64,000 nucleotides of DNA from DATJGR01 sp963787045 (GCA_963787045.1 CAWBBR010000003.1:372001-436000); one strand, 5' to 3'; shown: positions 47,320 to 57,201, numbered from the stretch's first letter. Program-made: numbers and translations. Notes: generated by a model from the letters alone, not told the origin.

Positions 47320-48204
47320 GTGCCTGAACTCCCGGATCTCACGGTCTATCTGGAACATCTCGAGCGCCGCACCAAGGGCGCGGAATTGATCGCGATCCGG
47401 TTGGCGAGTCCGTTCGTACTGCGCACGGTAACGCCGACCGTCGCACAGGTATGCGGGCATCGCGTCCTCGGCTGGCATCGTCTGGCCAAGCAACTCGTCC
47501 TGTCGCTCGACGGCGGTTACTACGTGGTCATCCACCTGATGATTTCGGGACGCCTGCGCTGGGAGCGGGTCGGTACTGCCGTTCCGAAACGCAACGGGCT
47601 CGCCGCGCTCGACTTCGACACGGGCACGATGATCTTCACCGAAGCGAGCAAGAAACGCCGCGCCTCACTGAAGCTGGTGGAGGGTGCAGAAGGTCTCGCC
47701 GCGCTCGATCCCGGCGGCATCGACGTGCTCGACGTGTCGTTGGAGGAGTTCGCGGCTCGCCTCGAGACGGTCAACCACACGGTGAAGCGCGCGCTGACGG
47801 ATCAGCACATCTTCGCGGGCATCGGCAACGCGTACTCGGACGAGATCCTGCTGCGCGCGCGCATGTCGCCGTTCAAACAGGGGAGCGCGCTGACCGACGA
47901 GGAGACGCGGCGGCTGTACGACGCGTGCCGCGAAGTTCTCGCGGAATGGACCGCGCGATTGCGCGAGCAATCCGGCGAGGATTTCCCCACGAAAGTCACC
48001 GCGTTTCACGCCGAGATGGCGGTACACGGCAAGTTCCGGCAACCGTGTCCGGTATGCGGCGCGCCGGTGCAGCGGATCGTGTATGCGGAGAACGAGAGCA
48101 ACTACTGCGCGAAGTGTCAGACGGCCGGCCGGTTGCTCGCAGACCGGTCGTTGTCGCGATTGCTGAAAGCGACGTGGCCGAAGCGTCTGGAAGATCTGGA
48201 GTAG
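47320..48204 (+). CDS. Fpg/Nei family DNA glycosylase
   Basis: A 294-residue base-excision enzyme. PELPDLTVYLEHLE at the start gives the catalytic N-terminal Pro and Glu after Met removal. The helix-two-turn-helix is IFAGIGNAYSDEILLRARMSP, and the C-terminal zinc finger is CPVC ... CAKC. This supports an active enzyme that removes oxidised bases. The start is GTG at 47320, shortly after the MATE stop. Whether it is Fpg (8-oxoG) or Nei (pyrimidines) cannot be settled by eye. Confidence 0.9.
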   Translation: MPELPDLTVYLEHLERRTKGAELIAIRLASPFVLRTVTPTVAQVCGHRVLGWHRLAKQLVLSLDGGYYVVIHLMISGRLRWERVGTAVPKRNGLAALDFDTGTMIFTEASKKRRASLKLVEGAEGLAALDPGGIDVLDVSLEEFAARLETVNHTVKRALTDQHIFAGIGNAYSDEILLRARMSPFKQGSALTDEETRRLYDACREVLAEWTARLREQSGEDFPTKVTAFHAEMAVHGKFRQPCPVCGAPVQRIVYAENESNYCAKCQTAGRLLADRSLSRLLKATWPKRLEDLE

Positions 48205-48212
48205 GTACGCAC

Positions 48213-49346
48213 TCAGCGGCGCACGATGCCGCGGCCCTTCTTCCGTAGCTCGGTGGACGAGACGTCGTGCCGGAACTCGATTTCCGGAACCGCGGTGCAC
48301 AGTGCGCGCAACGCAGCCGGAAGCGCGATGTCGTTCAATCCCGTGAAGCGGCCGTCCACGGTCCGCCCGAACACGAGGAATCCGCAGCCGAGTGCGGCGA
48401 GCTCGCCAACGGCGGCAGCGAGTCGCGCCGGATCGTTGCCGTAGTATTTTGCTTCGCCGATGCGGCTCGCGGTGTCCACGCCGACGACGAAGTTCACACC
48501 GGGAAAACAGCGCGCTTTCTCGACGAACGTTGCGGTATTGGTGACCCACACCGGTGTCGACGCATCGAACTGACTGACGCGGTGGCGCAGCGCAATGTAG
48601 TTCAGCCGCGGCTTATCGACATTGTTGGCGCAGATCTCGAAAGCCACCGGCGCGCCGTAGTGCTGCTCGGCGAACTCCGCCATCTCTACGTGCCCGTCGT
48701 GCAGCGGATTGAACGCGCCCGGGAACAATGTCTTCGGTCGGTCGACCTGATGTACCGGCGTGGCGTCGATGCGGCCCAGCAGAATGTCGTCCCAGCCGGG
48801 CGCGGCGGCGGCGCGATCGCCGTCGATCTCTTCACCCTCGCGCAGATCGAGTTCGAGGTTCGGTTGCAGTGCGAACGTATCGGCGAGCGCCGACAACGCG
48901 ATGTCGGCGAGCACGCGTTCTTCCGCAGCCCGATCGCGCGCACCTTTCGCAAACGTGATGGACCACGTGCGCGTTTCGCCGACCGTTTGCAACGCAATGT
49001 GGGCGCGATGTTCGCCGCGTTTCGGCGACGTGGTCGCGAGACTCGCGGTGCAGCCGAATCCGAACAGGTGCGGCGGGTCGTCGGGCGCCAGCGCGCGCGC
49101 GCGTTGAAACGCCGCCATCGCCATGTCGCACGCGGTCTGCACGCTGCACGCCTGTTCCGGTGCGGCACCGATGAATTCGGCGAGCGCGCTGCCTGCATAG
49201 GGCACGCGCGCTTCCAGCACCGTGGCGGACGCGCCCGGCACGGTGAGCAGATCGGCCAACAACACCGCGCCGCCGCCGGTCACCGCGAACACGCCGCAGT
49301 CGGGCAGCGCGTGCAGGCGTTGGACCAGTTCGGTGCGCGCGTTCAC
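48213..49346 (-). CDS. CinA/PncC-like domain fused to a nucleotidyltransferase
   Basis: A 377-residue two-domain protein. Residues 1-165 have the PncC (CinA C-terminal) fold: VTGGGAVLLADLLTVPGAS and VQTACDMAMAAFQRARAL. The usual catalytic Ser of the ESxTGG motif is replaced (FAVTGG), so amidase activity is doubtful. Residues about 190-377 are a cytidylyltransferase-like domain with TLFPGAFNPLHDGHVEMA (HxGH) and SSTELRKKG near the end, as in nicotinamide-nucleotide adenylyltransferases. Both halves point to pyridine nucleotide metabolism. GTG at 49346 overlaps the hydrolase stop (GTGA). The gene is convergent with the glycosylase gene. Confidence 0.78.
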   Translation of the reverse strand: MNARTELVQRLHALPDCGVFAVTGGGAVLLADLLTVPGASATVLEARVPYAGSALAEFIGAAPEQACSVQTACDMAMAAFQRARALAPDDPPHLFGFGCTASLATTSPKRGEHRAHIALQTVGETRTWSITFAKGARDRAAEERVLADIALSALADTFALQPNLELDLREGEEIDGDRAAAAPGWDDILLGRIDATPVHQVDRPKTLFPGAFNPLHDGHVEMAEFAEQHYGAPVAFEICANNVDKPRLNYIALRHRVSQFDASTPVWVTNTATFVEKARCFPGVNFVVGVDTASRIGEAKYYGNDPARLAAAVGELAALGCGFLVFGRTVDGRFTGLNDIALPAALRALCTAVPEIEFRHDVSSTELRKKGRGIVRR

Positions 49347-50218
49347 GCGGCGAGGAATTTCCGTACGACGTCGAGGAACGCGTCGAGCTGGTCGTGATGC
49401 ACCCAGTGCCCGGCGCCTTCGATGTTCGCCACGCTCGCGTTCTTGAAGTGTTTCGAGCGGCCGTCCTTCTCGGGGTCCGACGCCCACGACTCCGTGCCGC
49501 GAACCAGCAACGTGGGGCACGTGATGCGCCCGTACAGGTCGTTGCTCTGTTGCGGCGACAGGCTGACGGGGAAGAACGAGCGCACGTAGTTGTCGAATTT
49601 CCAGCTGTAGGTGCCGTCTTCGTTCTGGTTGCTGCCGTGGATGGTCAGGTGCCGCGCCTGATCGGCCGACAGATGCGGATTCTCTTCCTGCATCCGTTTG
49701 AAGGCTTCTTCGAGCGAGTCGTAGCGGCGCGGCGAGCGGCCGGCCATCTTGCGCAGGCCGTTGATCCATTCGTGAATGCGCTCGTGCGTCTTCTGCTGGC
49801 TCATCATCTTCAGCATGTGCGGCGGCGGTCCCATGCCTTCGATCGCGACCAGCTTCACCACCGTCTCGGGATACAGGCCGGTGTAGTTCAACGAGATCGA
49901 ACCGCCGAGCGAGTGGCCGATGATCGTCACCGGCGTCATCTTGGTCTGGTTCAGCAGCTGCGCGATGTCGTAAACGTAGTCGAGCTGCGTGTAGCCGCCG
50001 CCTTTCAACCACTCGGAATCGCCGTGCCCGCGCAGATCGGGCGCGATGATGTGGTAGTCGTTGCGCAAGTCCTCCGCCACCCAGTCCCAGTTGCGGCAGT
50101 GGTCGCGGCCGCCGTGCACGAGCAACAGCGGCGGTGCGTCGCGGTCGCCCCAGGCGACGTAGTGCAGGCGCAGGCGTTGCGAGAAATAGATGTGAGAGGT
50201 GGGGCCGCCCTTCGGCAT
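49343..50218 (-). CDS. Alpha/beta hydrolase
   Basis: A 291-residue hydrolase. LLLVHGGRDHCRNWD is the oxyanion strand, IIGHSLGGSISLNY holds the nucleophile Ser, and AGHWVHHDQLDAFLDVV holds the catalytic His. The sequence type is that of epoxide hydrolase-like or MhpC-like enzymes; the acid residue is probably in the RGTESWASDPE loop. The substrate is unknown. It has an AGGAA site and a good -10 (TATACT on the minus strand) upstream. It is divergent from the SirB2 gene. Confidence 0.85.
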   Translation of the reverse strand: MPKGGPTSHIYFSQRLRLHYVAWGDRDAPPLLLVHGGRDHCRNWDWVAEDLRNDYHIIAPDLRGHGDSEWLKGGGYTQLDYVYDIAQLLNQTKMTPVTIIGHSLGGSISLNYTGLYPETVVKLVAIEGMGPPPHMLKMMSQQKTHERIHEWINGLRKMAGRSPRRYDSLEEAFKRMQEENPHLSADQARHLTIHGSNQNEDGTYSWKFDNYVRSFFPVSLSPQQSNDLYGRITCPTLLVRGTESWASDPEKDGRSKHFKNASVANIEGAGHWVHHDQLDAFLDVVRKFLAA

Positions 50219-50322
50219 GCTGAACGTTCCTGAACCGGATGTCGGCAGTATAGCCCGTCGGCTGTCGCCAGACGCGAGGCGCACGGGCACAATGCCGCGC
50301 AATCGTCGCGCCGGGGAACATC

Positions 50323-50691
50323 GTGCAGCTGCTCAAGGAATTTCATGTCGCGTTTGCGTATCTGACGGTTGCGAGCTTCGTCGCACGCGGATTGTTGTCC
50401 ATAGCCGACTCGCCGGTGCGCAATGCGAAATGGATCCGGATTGCACCGCACATCATCGACACGTTTCTGCTGCTGTTCGGCATCGCGCTGGCAGTGACGC
50501 TGTCGTTGTCGCCGCTCGCCAACGGTTGGCTGATGGCGAAGATCGTCGGCCTGGTGGCGTACATCGGCTTTGGCGTGATGGCGATGCGCGCGCGCAGCAA
50601 ACCGCTGAAGATCCTCGGCTTCGTGCTGGCGATCGCGTCGGTGGGCTACATATTCGCGGTCGCGTATTCGAAGCAGGTCATGCCGTTCTAG
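50323..50691 (+). CDS. SirB2-family membrane protein
   Basis: A 122-residue protein with four hydrophobic helices. FHVAFAYLTVASFVARGLL, IAPHIIDTFLLLFGIALA and a final VGYIFAVAYSK match the SirB2 (invasion gene expression up-regulator) family, which is common in gammaproteobacteria and has no clear function. GTG at 50323 follows GGGGAA. Its TAG stop shares a base with the GTG start of thpR. Confidence 0.87.
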   Translation: MQLLKEFHVAFAYLTVASFVARGLLSIADSPVRNAKWIRIAPHIIDTFLLLFGIALAVTLSLSPLANGWLMAKIVGLVAYIGFGVMAMRARSKPLKILGFVLAIASVGYIFAVAYSKQVMPF

Positions 50692-51231
50692 TGCGCGTCT
50701 TCCTCGCGTGCACCGTCGATCGCGCCGCCGCAGATCGCCTTCACGCGGATCTCGACCCGATGCGGCGCGCGTATGGCGGCGCCGCGTACAAATGGGTACC
50801 GCCCGACCAACTATCACGTCACGCTGCGCTTCTTCGGCGAGCTGAGCGCCGCGCAGGTCGAACGCGCGGGTCGGCTGATCGAACCGGTTGCAGCGGCAAC
50901 GCAGCCGTTCGACGGCCGTGCGTCGTCCGCGCAGCCCTTGCCGAACAGGCGCAAGCCTAACGTCATCGTGCTGCCGATCGAGTCGTCCGGCCGGCTCGAA
51001 GCGTTGGCTGCGGACTGTAGTCGGGTTCTGCACGCGGAATACGGCGCGCCCGACAAACCGTTCAAGGCGCACCTCACCGTGATTCGATGCGGTCGCGGCG
51101 CGCGTTTCGTCGAATCGTCCCACGCGATCGAGTTTCCGCTCGCCTTCATGCGCATCGCGTTGTTCGAAAGCACGGCCGGCAACGGCGCGCCGCAGTACAC
51201 GCCGTTGCGGGAGTTTCGCCTCGGCGCGTGA
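50691..51231 (+). CDS. thpR: RNA 2',3'-cyclic phosphodiesterase ThpR (one apparent frameshift)
   Basis: A 179-residue (restored) 2H phosphoesterase (LigT-like). It starts VRVFLACTVDRAAADRL. The two HxT motifs are in NYHVTLRFFGEL and KAHLTVIRCGRG. The frame changes near 50812: an extra C in GACCAAC between KWVPPD and NYHVTL. The GTG start overlaps the SirB2 stop. It hydrolyses cyclic phosphate ends of RNA. It is convergent with the TauE/SafE gene (7 bp). Confidence 0.87.
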
Positions 51232-51238
51232 GTCGCTT

Positions 51239-51982
51239 TCAGAACGCCCCGTCGTACACCAGCTTGGTGCCGATGACGATCAGCGATCCATACACGACGT
51301 GGTAGAACGCGCTCTCGTCGATGCGATCGTGCGCAACGCGGCCGATCCAGATGCCGAGCGGCGCGAGCGGCGCGAGGATCAGCGACGTCGTCAGGTTCGT
51401 GGTGTCGAGCTGGTCGAGCCACGCGTACGCCGGCAACTTCAACCAATTGACCACGAAGAAGAATGCGACGGTCGTGGCCTGGAACAGGGACTTGTCGAGT
51501 TGCTGCGACAATAGATACGCCTGAATCGGCGGACCGCCGGCGTGGATGCCGAAGCTGGTGAATCCGGACAACGTGCTCCAGAACGTACCGCGCAGCATCG
51601 AGGCGGGCTTCGCGCTGGCTTGCGGCGGTCCGATGTACCACGCGATCGCGATCGCCAGCGCCATTGCCCCGACCAGCAACCGCATCGCGTCGTTCGACAA
51701 CATGCGAAACGTCGCGAGGCCGATCAGCGTGCCGAGAATGGCACCCGGAATCATCGTGCGCAGATTCGCTTCGTCCCAGCGTTTCCACCACGCGCGCACG
51801 GCGAACACGTCCATCAACAGCAGGATCGGCAGCATGATCGCGGCCGCCTGGACAGGGGCGATCGTCAGCGACATCAACGGCACCCCGACGATACCGACAC
51901 CGCCGCCGAGGCCGCCTTTCGCGATGCCGACGATCAACACGGCGACGACCGCGCAGGCATAGAACCAGGGATCGGTAATCAT
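51239..51982 (-). CDS. TauE/SafE family sulfite exporter-like permease
   Basis: A 247-residue membrane protein with about eight helices in two repeats. GIAKGGLGGGVGIVGVPLMSL and the second-half SGFTSFGIHAGGPPIQAYLL carry the family's glycine-rich turns. These permeases export sulfite, sulfonates or other organic anions. No sulfur metabolism gene is adjacent, so the substrate is open. It stands alone. Confidence 0.88.
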   Translation of the reverse strand: MITDPWFYACAVVAVLIVGIAKGGLGGGVGIVGVPLMSLTIAPVQAAAIMLPILLLMDVFAVRAWWKRWDEANLRTMIPGAILGTLIGLATFRMLSNDAMRLLVGAMALAIAIAWYIGPPQASAKPASMLRGTFWSTLSGFTSFGIHAGGPPIQAYLLSQQLDKSLFQATTVAFFFVVNWLKLPAYAWLDQLDTTNLTTSLILAPLAPLGIWIGRVAHDRIDESAFYHVVYGSLIVIGTKLVYDGAF

Positions 51983-52104
51983 CTATGGACCGAGGTGGAC
52001 TGGAAGGGCGAATGTGCGGGCGCTGACGCCGGGCGAATCTGATTGTCAGTATGATAGCGGCGCTGTGCGGTCGATGCCGCATGCAGTCAGGCGAAGGCGA
52101 GCGA

Positions 52105-52680
52105 ATGGACCTCAAGAACACCACCGCGCGATACGGCGTGATCTCTCAGACGCTGCATTGGCTGATCGTTGCGCTGATCGTCACGCAATACGTGCTGGCG
52201 AAACTCGCGGAGAGCGCGGGCCACGATAAAGCCACGCATCCGGTCGCGGCGCTGCACCAGCTCGCGCTGCTGGCGCGCCACAAGTCGGTCGGCCTGACGA
52301 TCTTCGCGTTGGCGGTGTTGCGGTTGTTGTGGCGCTGGTACTCCGGGCCGCCGCCGTTACCGGCTGCGATGCCGCGCTGGCAGGTGATCTTCGCGAGGCT
52401 CACCCACTATGCGTTCTACGCGCTGTTGTTTCTGCTGCCGATGTCCGGACTCGTTATGTCGGCTGCATCCAATTATCCGGTGTCGTATTTCGGATTGTTC
52501 ACGATTCCGAACGTCGTCGCGCCGGACGAGACACTCAAAGACATCATGAAGGAGCGTCACGAAATGTTGTTCGACATTCTGATGATCGTCACGTCGGTGC
52601 ACATCGTCGCCGCACTCAAGCACCACTTCGTCGATCGCGACGACGTGCTGCGGCGGATGCTGCCGTGGACGCAGCGATGA
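52105..52680 (+). CDS. Cytochrome b561 family protein
   Basis: A 191-residue di-haem membrane protein with four helices. Likely haem-ligand histidines are in ISQTLHWLIVALI, LARHKSVGLTIF, RLTHYAFYALLFLLP and MIVTSVHIVAALKHHF. It moves electrons between quinol and a periplasmic acceptor. ATG at 52105 has a GAAGGCGA site; the longer open frame lacks one. It overlaps the YceI gene by ATGA; this cytochrome b561-YceI pair is common and is linked to lipid or isoprenoid-quinone handling. Confidence 0.9.
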   Translation: MDLKNTTARYGVISQTLHWLIVALIVTQYVLAKLAESAGHDKATHPVAALHQLALLARHKSVGLTIFALAVLRLLWRWYSGPPPLPAAMPRWQVIFARLTHYAFYALLFLLPMSGLVMSAASNYPVSYFGLFTIPNVVAPDETLKDIMKERHEMLFDILMIVTSVHIVAALKHHFVDRDDVLRRMLPWTQR

Positions 52681-53225
52681 GGGCGGCGCTGTTCGTCGTT
52701 GCGCTACTTGCCTGCGCATTCGCCGCGGCAGAGCCGGGTCGTTGGACCATCGACTACGCCGCGAGCCGCATCGCGTTCACGGCGGAGCAGGCTGAAGCGC
52801 CGTTCGAGGGCGGTTTCAAGACGTTCGAGGCGGACGTGCGTTTCGATCCGGCCGCACTGGCCGACAGCCGCGCCGACGTGCAGATCGATACCGGGTCGGT
52901 CGCCACCTCCGACAAGGAACGCGATGGAATTCTGCGCGGCGCCGGCTGGTTCGAATCGGAGCAATTCCCGCGCGCGCACTTCACCGCGAAGCAGTTCGCC
53001 AAGGCGAACGATGGATACGAGGCGCGCGGCGAGCTGACGATCCGCGCCGTGACGCTGCCGGTGGTGTTTCACTTCACGGTGAAAGACGCGGGCGGCAAGC
53101 TCGAGTTGCACGGCGAGGCCGATCTCGATCGGCTTGCATTCCAGCTGGGGCTCGGCGATTGGGCGGATCCGAAGTGGATCGGCAAGACCGTGCACGTGGC
53201 GGTGACGCTGGTCGGTAGTCGCTGA
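52677..53225 (+). CDS. YceI family periplasmic protein
   Basis: A 182-residue protein with a Sec signal (ALFVVALLACAFAAAEP) and a lipocalin-like YceI barrel. WTIDYAASRIAFTAEQ starts the domain; DKERDGILRGAGWFESEQFPRAHF and GELTIRAVTLPVVFHF are the usual strands. YceI proteins bind polyprenyl or similar lipids in the periplasm. Translational coupling to cytochrome b561 supports a joint role, perhaps passing a quinone-like molecule. The CocE gene starts 2 bp after its stop. Confidence 0.93.
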   Translation: MRAALFVVALLACAFAAAEPGRWTIDYAASRIAFTAEQAEAPFEGGFKTFEADVRFDPAALADSRADVQIDTGSVATSDKERDGILRGAGWFESEQFPRAHFTAKQFAKANDGYEARGELTIRAVTLPVVFHFTVKDAGGKLELHGEADLDRLAFQLGLGDWADPKWIGKTVHVAVTLVGSR

Positions 53226-53227
53226 GG

Positions 53228-55142
53228 ATGAAGATCGTCAAAGAGTTTCCGCGTGCGGTTCGCGAGATTCCGCATCTGGACATTCACTTGCGCGACGGCA
53301 CCAGAATCGCCGCGCGCATGTGGCTGCCGGAAGACGCGGAGCGCTCGCCTGTGCCGGTCATCCTCGAATACCTGCCGTATCGAAAAGGCGATGGCACCGC
53401 GATCGACGATGCCACTCGCCATCGCTACTTCGCCGGTCACGGCTTCGCGGCGATTCGCGTCGACATGCGCGGCAGCGGCGACTCCGACGGATTGTTGGTG
53501 GATGAATACAGCGCGACCGAATTGAACGACGCGGTCGAGCTGATCGGCTGGCTGGCGGCGCAACCATGGTGCAACGGTCGCGTCGGCATGATGGGTATCT
53601 CGTGGGGCGGCTTCAATTCGCTGCAGGTGGCCGCGCTCGCACCACCCGCGCTGCGCGCGGTGATCAGCGTCTGCTCCACCGACGATCGCTACAACGACGA
53701 CGTGCACTATCAAGGCGGTGCGGTGCTCGCGCGCGAGATGCTCGGTTGGGCGATGACGTTGCTCGGCTTCAATGCAAAGCCGCCGGACCCGCAGGTGGTC
53801 GGCAACGCATGGCGCGAACTGTGGCAGCAGCGGCTCGACGGTACACCCGCGTTCATCGACGCGTGGATGGAGCATCCGAAACGCGACGCGTACTGGCGCC
53901 ACGGATCGATCTGCGAAAACTACTCGGCGATTCGTTGTCCCGTGCTGATGGTCGGCGGCTGGGGCGACGGATACACCAACACGGTCATGCGGGTATTGAA
54001 CGGACTCGACGTGCCGTGCCGCGGCATCATCGGTCCGTGGGCGCATCAGTATCCGAACGCCGGTCGTCCCGGACCCGCCATCGGCTTTTTGCAGGAGGCC
54101 GTCCGCTGGTGGGATCACTGGCTGAACGACACGTGACCGCGGCGTACTCGACGCGCCGAAGCTGCGCGTATGGATGCAGCAGCACTCCGCGCCGCGTCCG
54201 TCCAAGTGGCCCGGGCGATGGTACGGCGGTTCGCTCGAGAGTCACGAATTCGAAACGCGCGAGTTGTACCTGGCGGGAACTGCGTTGCAGGAAAGCGCCG
54301 GACCGGCGGTCGCGAAGTCGCTTCCCGCCGATCCGCGGCATGGCGCCGCATCCGGCATGTGGTGTCCGTTCGGACCCGGCGATCTCGCCGCCGATCAGCG
54401 GCCGGACGATCTCGTTAGCATGACGTTCGACACGGCGCCGCTTCAGTCGGAGTTGTCGTTGCTCGGGGCGCCGGAACTGATCGTGGACGTTCGAGGCGAG
54501 CCTGGGTCGCAGGTGATCGCGCGGCTGTGCGAAATCGCGCCGGACGGTTCGTCGCTGCTGCTGTCGTGGGGTGTGCAAGCGCTCGACGGTAGTCCGCGGG
54601 TGAGCGTGCGGATGAACGCGTTGGGACATCAGGTGAAGGCGGGGCACCGTCTGCGACTCGCGCTGGCCGCCTCGTACTGGCCGATGGTGTGGCCGTCGGC
54701 CGCGCCGCCGCCGAGCGTGACGACCGGGGTCGGCCGATTGGTGCTGCCGGTCTGGACGCCGCAGACCGAATCGGTCGCGTTCGAGGAACCCGAGTGCGCC
54801 GAACCGGCGCCGTTCGAAGTGCTGCGCAAGGGCTCGCTGACGATCTATGGAGACGGCACCGGGCGGCGCGCCGATCAGGGCCGCATCCGCCACGCGAACG
54901 GCATGGAAGTGGAGACGGTATTCATCGACGAAATGACGTGGACCGGCGACACGCCGTCGGCGTTGTTTGCGCGCGAGTTCGAACTGGCGCGCGGCGACTG
55001 GCAGACGCGCATCGCCGTAACGGGCGAAATGACGTCCGATCGCGACGGGTTCGACGTTCGCGTCGGCCTGATCGCGTCGACCGGTAACGCGCGCAGTGCC
55101 GATCGCACGTGGACGTTTCGTTTCCCGCGACGCTCGGCGTAG
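53228..55142 (+). CDS. CocE/NonD family hydrolase (one apparent frameshift)
   Basis: A 637-residue (restored) serine hydrolase of the X-Pro dipeptidyl-peptidase/cocaine esterase family. The N-terminal alpha/beta domain has the acidic DMRGSGDSDGLL loop and nucleophile GISWGGFNSLQ. The acid in GGWGDGYTN and the His in GPWAHQYPNA complete the triad. The C-terminal jelly-roll begins after the frame change near 54131, where ACG T GAC reads as an in-frame TGA; removing the T gives NDT-DRGVLDAPKLRVWMQ. Without correction the protein ends after domain one. It acts on acyl esters or N-terminal dipeptides. No signal peptide is seen. Confidence 0.87.
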
Positions 55143-55193
55143 CATTGCGCCGTCGCGCAATCCGCCGCGCGACGGACCCATCGGAGTTCGACG

Positions 55194-55811
55194 ATGACCG
55201 GCAAACGCAGGCTCGGCGCATTGTTCTTCGATAAATTCGAGCTTCTCGACATCTTCGGACCACTGGAGATGTTCGGCGTGCTGCCCGACCTGTACGAGAT
55301 CGTCACGGTAGCCGAGCGCAAACCGTCGATGGCGAGCACGCAGGGTCCGTCGGTGACGATCGATCGCACCTTCGCAGACTGCGGCCAGCTCGACGTGCTG
55401 CTGGTACCGGGCGGCATCGGCACGCGCGTCGAGGTAAACAATTCCGCGCTGCTGCAGTTCATCAGGGATCAGTATCCGAAGCTGACGATCGTCGCGTCGA
55501 TCTGCACCGGCGCAGGTCTGCTCGCGCGCGCCGGCGTGCTGGACGGCCGTCGCGCAACCTCCAACAAGCGCGCGTTCCAGTGGGTGGTCGAACAAGGCCC
55601 GAGGACTACCTGGGTGCCGGAAGCGCGATGGGTGGAAGACGGCAACGTCTTCACGTCCGGCGGCGTCGCGGCCGGCATCGACATGGCGCTGGCGGTGATC
55701 GCGCGGCTCGAGTCGGAGGATGTGGCGACGCGCGTCGCCCAACACACCGAATACGATTGGCACCGCGATGCAGCGTGGGATCCATTCGCGAAACTCAACA
55801 ATCTCGTTTAG
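55194..55811 (+). CDS. DJ-1/PfpI family protein
   Basis: A 205-residue glutamine amidotransferase-like protein. LGALFFDKFELLDIFGPLEMF is the family start, VLLVPGGIGTR the conserved turn, and the nucleophile elbow is ASICTGAGLLARAG with the reactive Cys. The C-terminus GGVAAGIDMALAVI fits the isonitrile hydratase/AraC-type regulator group but without the DNA-binding half. It is probably a hydrolase or stress protein in the cytoplasm. The aminotransferase gene follows 13 bp downstream. Confidence 0.88.
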   Translation: MTGKRRLGALFFDKFELLDIFGPLEMFGVLPDLYEIVTVAERKPSMASTQGPSVTIDRTFADCGQLDVLLVPGGIGTRVEVNNSALLQFIRDQYPKLTIVASICTGAGLLARAGVLDGRRATSNKRAFQWVVEQGPRTTWVPEARWVEDGNVFTSGGVAAGIDMALAVIARLESEDVATRVAQHTEYDWHRDAAWDPFAKLNNLV

Positions 55812-55824
55812 GGGCACGCTCGAC

Positions 55825-57201
55825 ATGAGCCAATTGCGCGACCAGATCCACAACAGCTATCGCGCATGGGCGCCGTCGTCGGAACGGTTGATCGAGGACG
55901 CGCGGCGTAGTTTCCCCGGTGGCGACACCAGGATGAGCGCGCACTTCGGCCCGTACCCGTTGTTCATCGAACGCGCCTCGGGATGCCGGATGCACGACGC
56001 GGACGGCCACGAGATCGTCGACTTCATGAACAACTTCACGTCGCTGATGCTCGGCCACGCGAATCCCGCGGTGGTGACGGCCGTTTCGGAGCAGATGCAG
56101 CGCGGTTCGGCCTATGCGGCGCCGACGCGCAGTCAGGTCGCGCTGGCCGAAATCATCCGTTCGCGCGTGCCGTCGATCGAGCAGTTGCGTTTCACGAGTT
56201 CCGGCAGCGAAGCCACGTTGATGACGCTGCGTTGCGCGCGCGCGTTCACCGGCCGGCAGAAGATCATGAAGATGGAAGGCGGTTACCACGGTAGCTACGA
56301 ACTCGCCGAAGTCAGCCTGGTGCCGCGGCCCGATCAGTGCGGCCCGATCGAGTCGCCGAATTCGGTGCCGGTGGACGCGAGCATTCCGGACAGCGTGCTT
56401 GGCGACGTCGTGGTGTGTCCGTACAACGAGCCGGAACTGGCGCGCGCGCTGATCCGCAAACACGCCTCCGAACTCGCCGCGGTGATCGTCGAACCGGTGC
56501 TCGGCAGCATGGGCATGATCCCGGCGACCACCGAATTTCTGCGCGCGCTGCGCGAGGCGAGTGCCGAGAACGACGTGCTGCTGATATTCGACGAAGTGAT
56601 CACGTTGCGGGTCGCCGACGGCGGCGCTCAGGCGCTGTACGGCGTGAAGCCGGATCTGACCGCGATGGGCAAGATCATCGGCGGCGGGTTGCCGATCGGC
56701 GCCTTCGGCGGCCGCACCGACCTGATGCGGATGTTCCATCCCGATCAGTCGGAACCGGTGATGCACGCCAGTACGTTCAGCGGCAATCCGATTTCCATGG
56801 CGGCCGGCGAAGCGGCGATGAGTCAGGTGAATCCGCAACTGATCGCGCATATGAACGGTCTCGGCGAACGACTGCGCAGCGGCTTCGACGATGCGTTCCG
56901 GCGCAACGGCATTCGCGGACAGGCAACGGGGCTCGGTTCGCTCGCGAACATCCACCTGACCGACGCGGATCTGTCGAGCTCGCGCGACGTGCTGGCAGGA
57001 CTCGGCCGCTCCGGCCGCATCAACCAGCTGCTGCACCTGTCGATGTTGATGCGCGGCGTGGCGAGCGCGAGCCGGCTGATGTACTGCACGTCGGCGCCGA
57101 TGACGGTGGCCGAAGTCGATTTCGCGGTGGACGCACTCGACGATGCATTGCGAACGCTGAAGCCCGGCATCGAACGCGAACGGAAGGAGTTGTTGTTGTG
57201 A
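55825..57201 (+). CDS. Class III aminotransferase (glutamate-1-semialdehyde aminomutase-like)
   Basis: A 458-residue PLP enzyme. SFPGGDTRMSAHFGPYPLF starts it in the manner of HemL-type proteins. SSGSEATLMTLRCARAFTG binds the cofactor phosphate, VEPVLGSMGMIP and FDEVITLRVADGG follow, and the PLP Lys is in AMGKIIGGGLPIGAFGG. HemL enzymes are shorter (about 430), so this is likely a paralogue acting on another amino-aldehyde or omega-amino acid. Its stop overlaps the PRPP synthetase start by GTGA. Confidence 0.87.
   Translation: MSQLRDQIHNSYRAWAPSSERLIEDARRSFPGGDTRMSAHFGPYPLFIERASGCRMHDADGHEIVDFMNNFTSLMLGHANPAVVTAVSEQMQRGSAYAAPTRSQVALAEIIRSRVPSIEQLRFTSSGSEATLMTLRCARAFTGRQKIMKMEGGYHGSYELAEVSLVPRPDQCGPIESPNSVPVDASIPDSVLGDVVVCPYNEPELARALIRKHASELAAVIVEPVLGSMGMIPATTEFLRALREASAENDVLLIFDEVITLRVADGGAQALYGVKPDLTAMGKIIGGGLPIGAFGGRTDLMRMFHPDQSEPVMHASTFSGNPISMAAGEAAMSQVNPQLIAHMNGLGERLRSGFDDAFRRNGIRGQATGLGSLANIHLTDADLSSSRDVLAGLGRSGRINQLLHLSMLMRGVASASRLMYCTSAPMTVAEVDFAVDALDDALRTLKPGIERERKELLL

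Noticed and set aside
54125..54140. Programmed +1 frameshift at ACG TGA in the CocE gene, by analogy with prfB
   Set aside because: There is an in-frame TGA at the shift point, but no ribosome-binding-like stimulator upstream is evident, and at least ten other genes in the window carry similar single-base changes without a stop codon at the junction. A consensus error is simpler.
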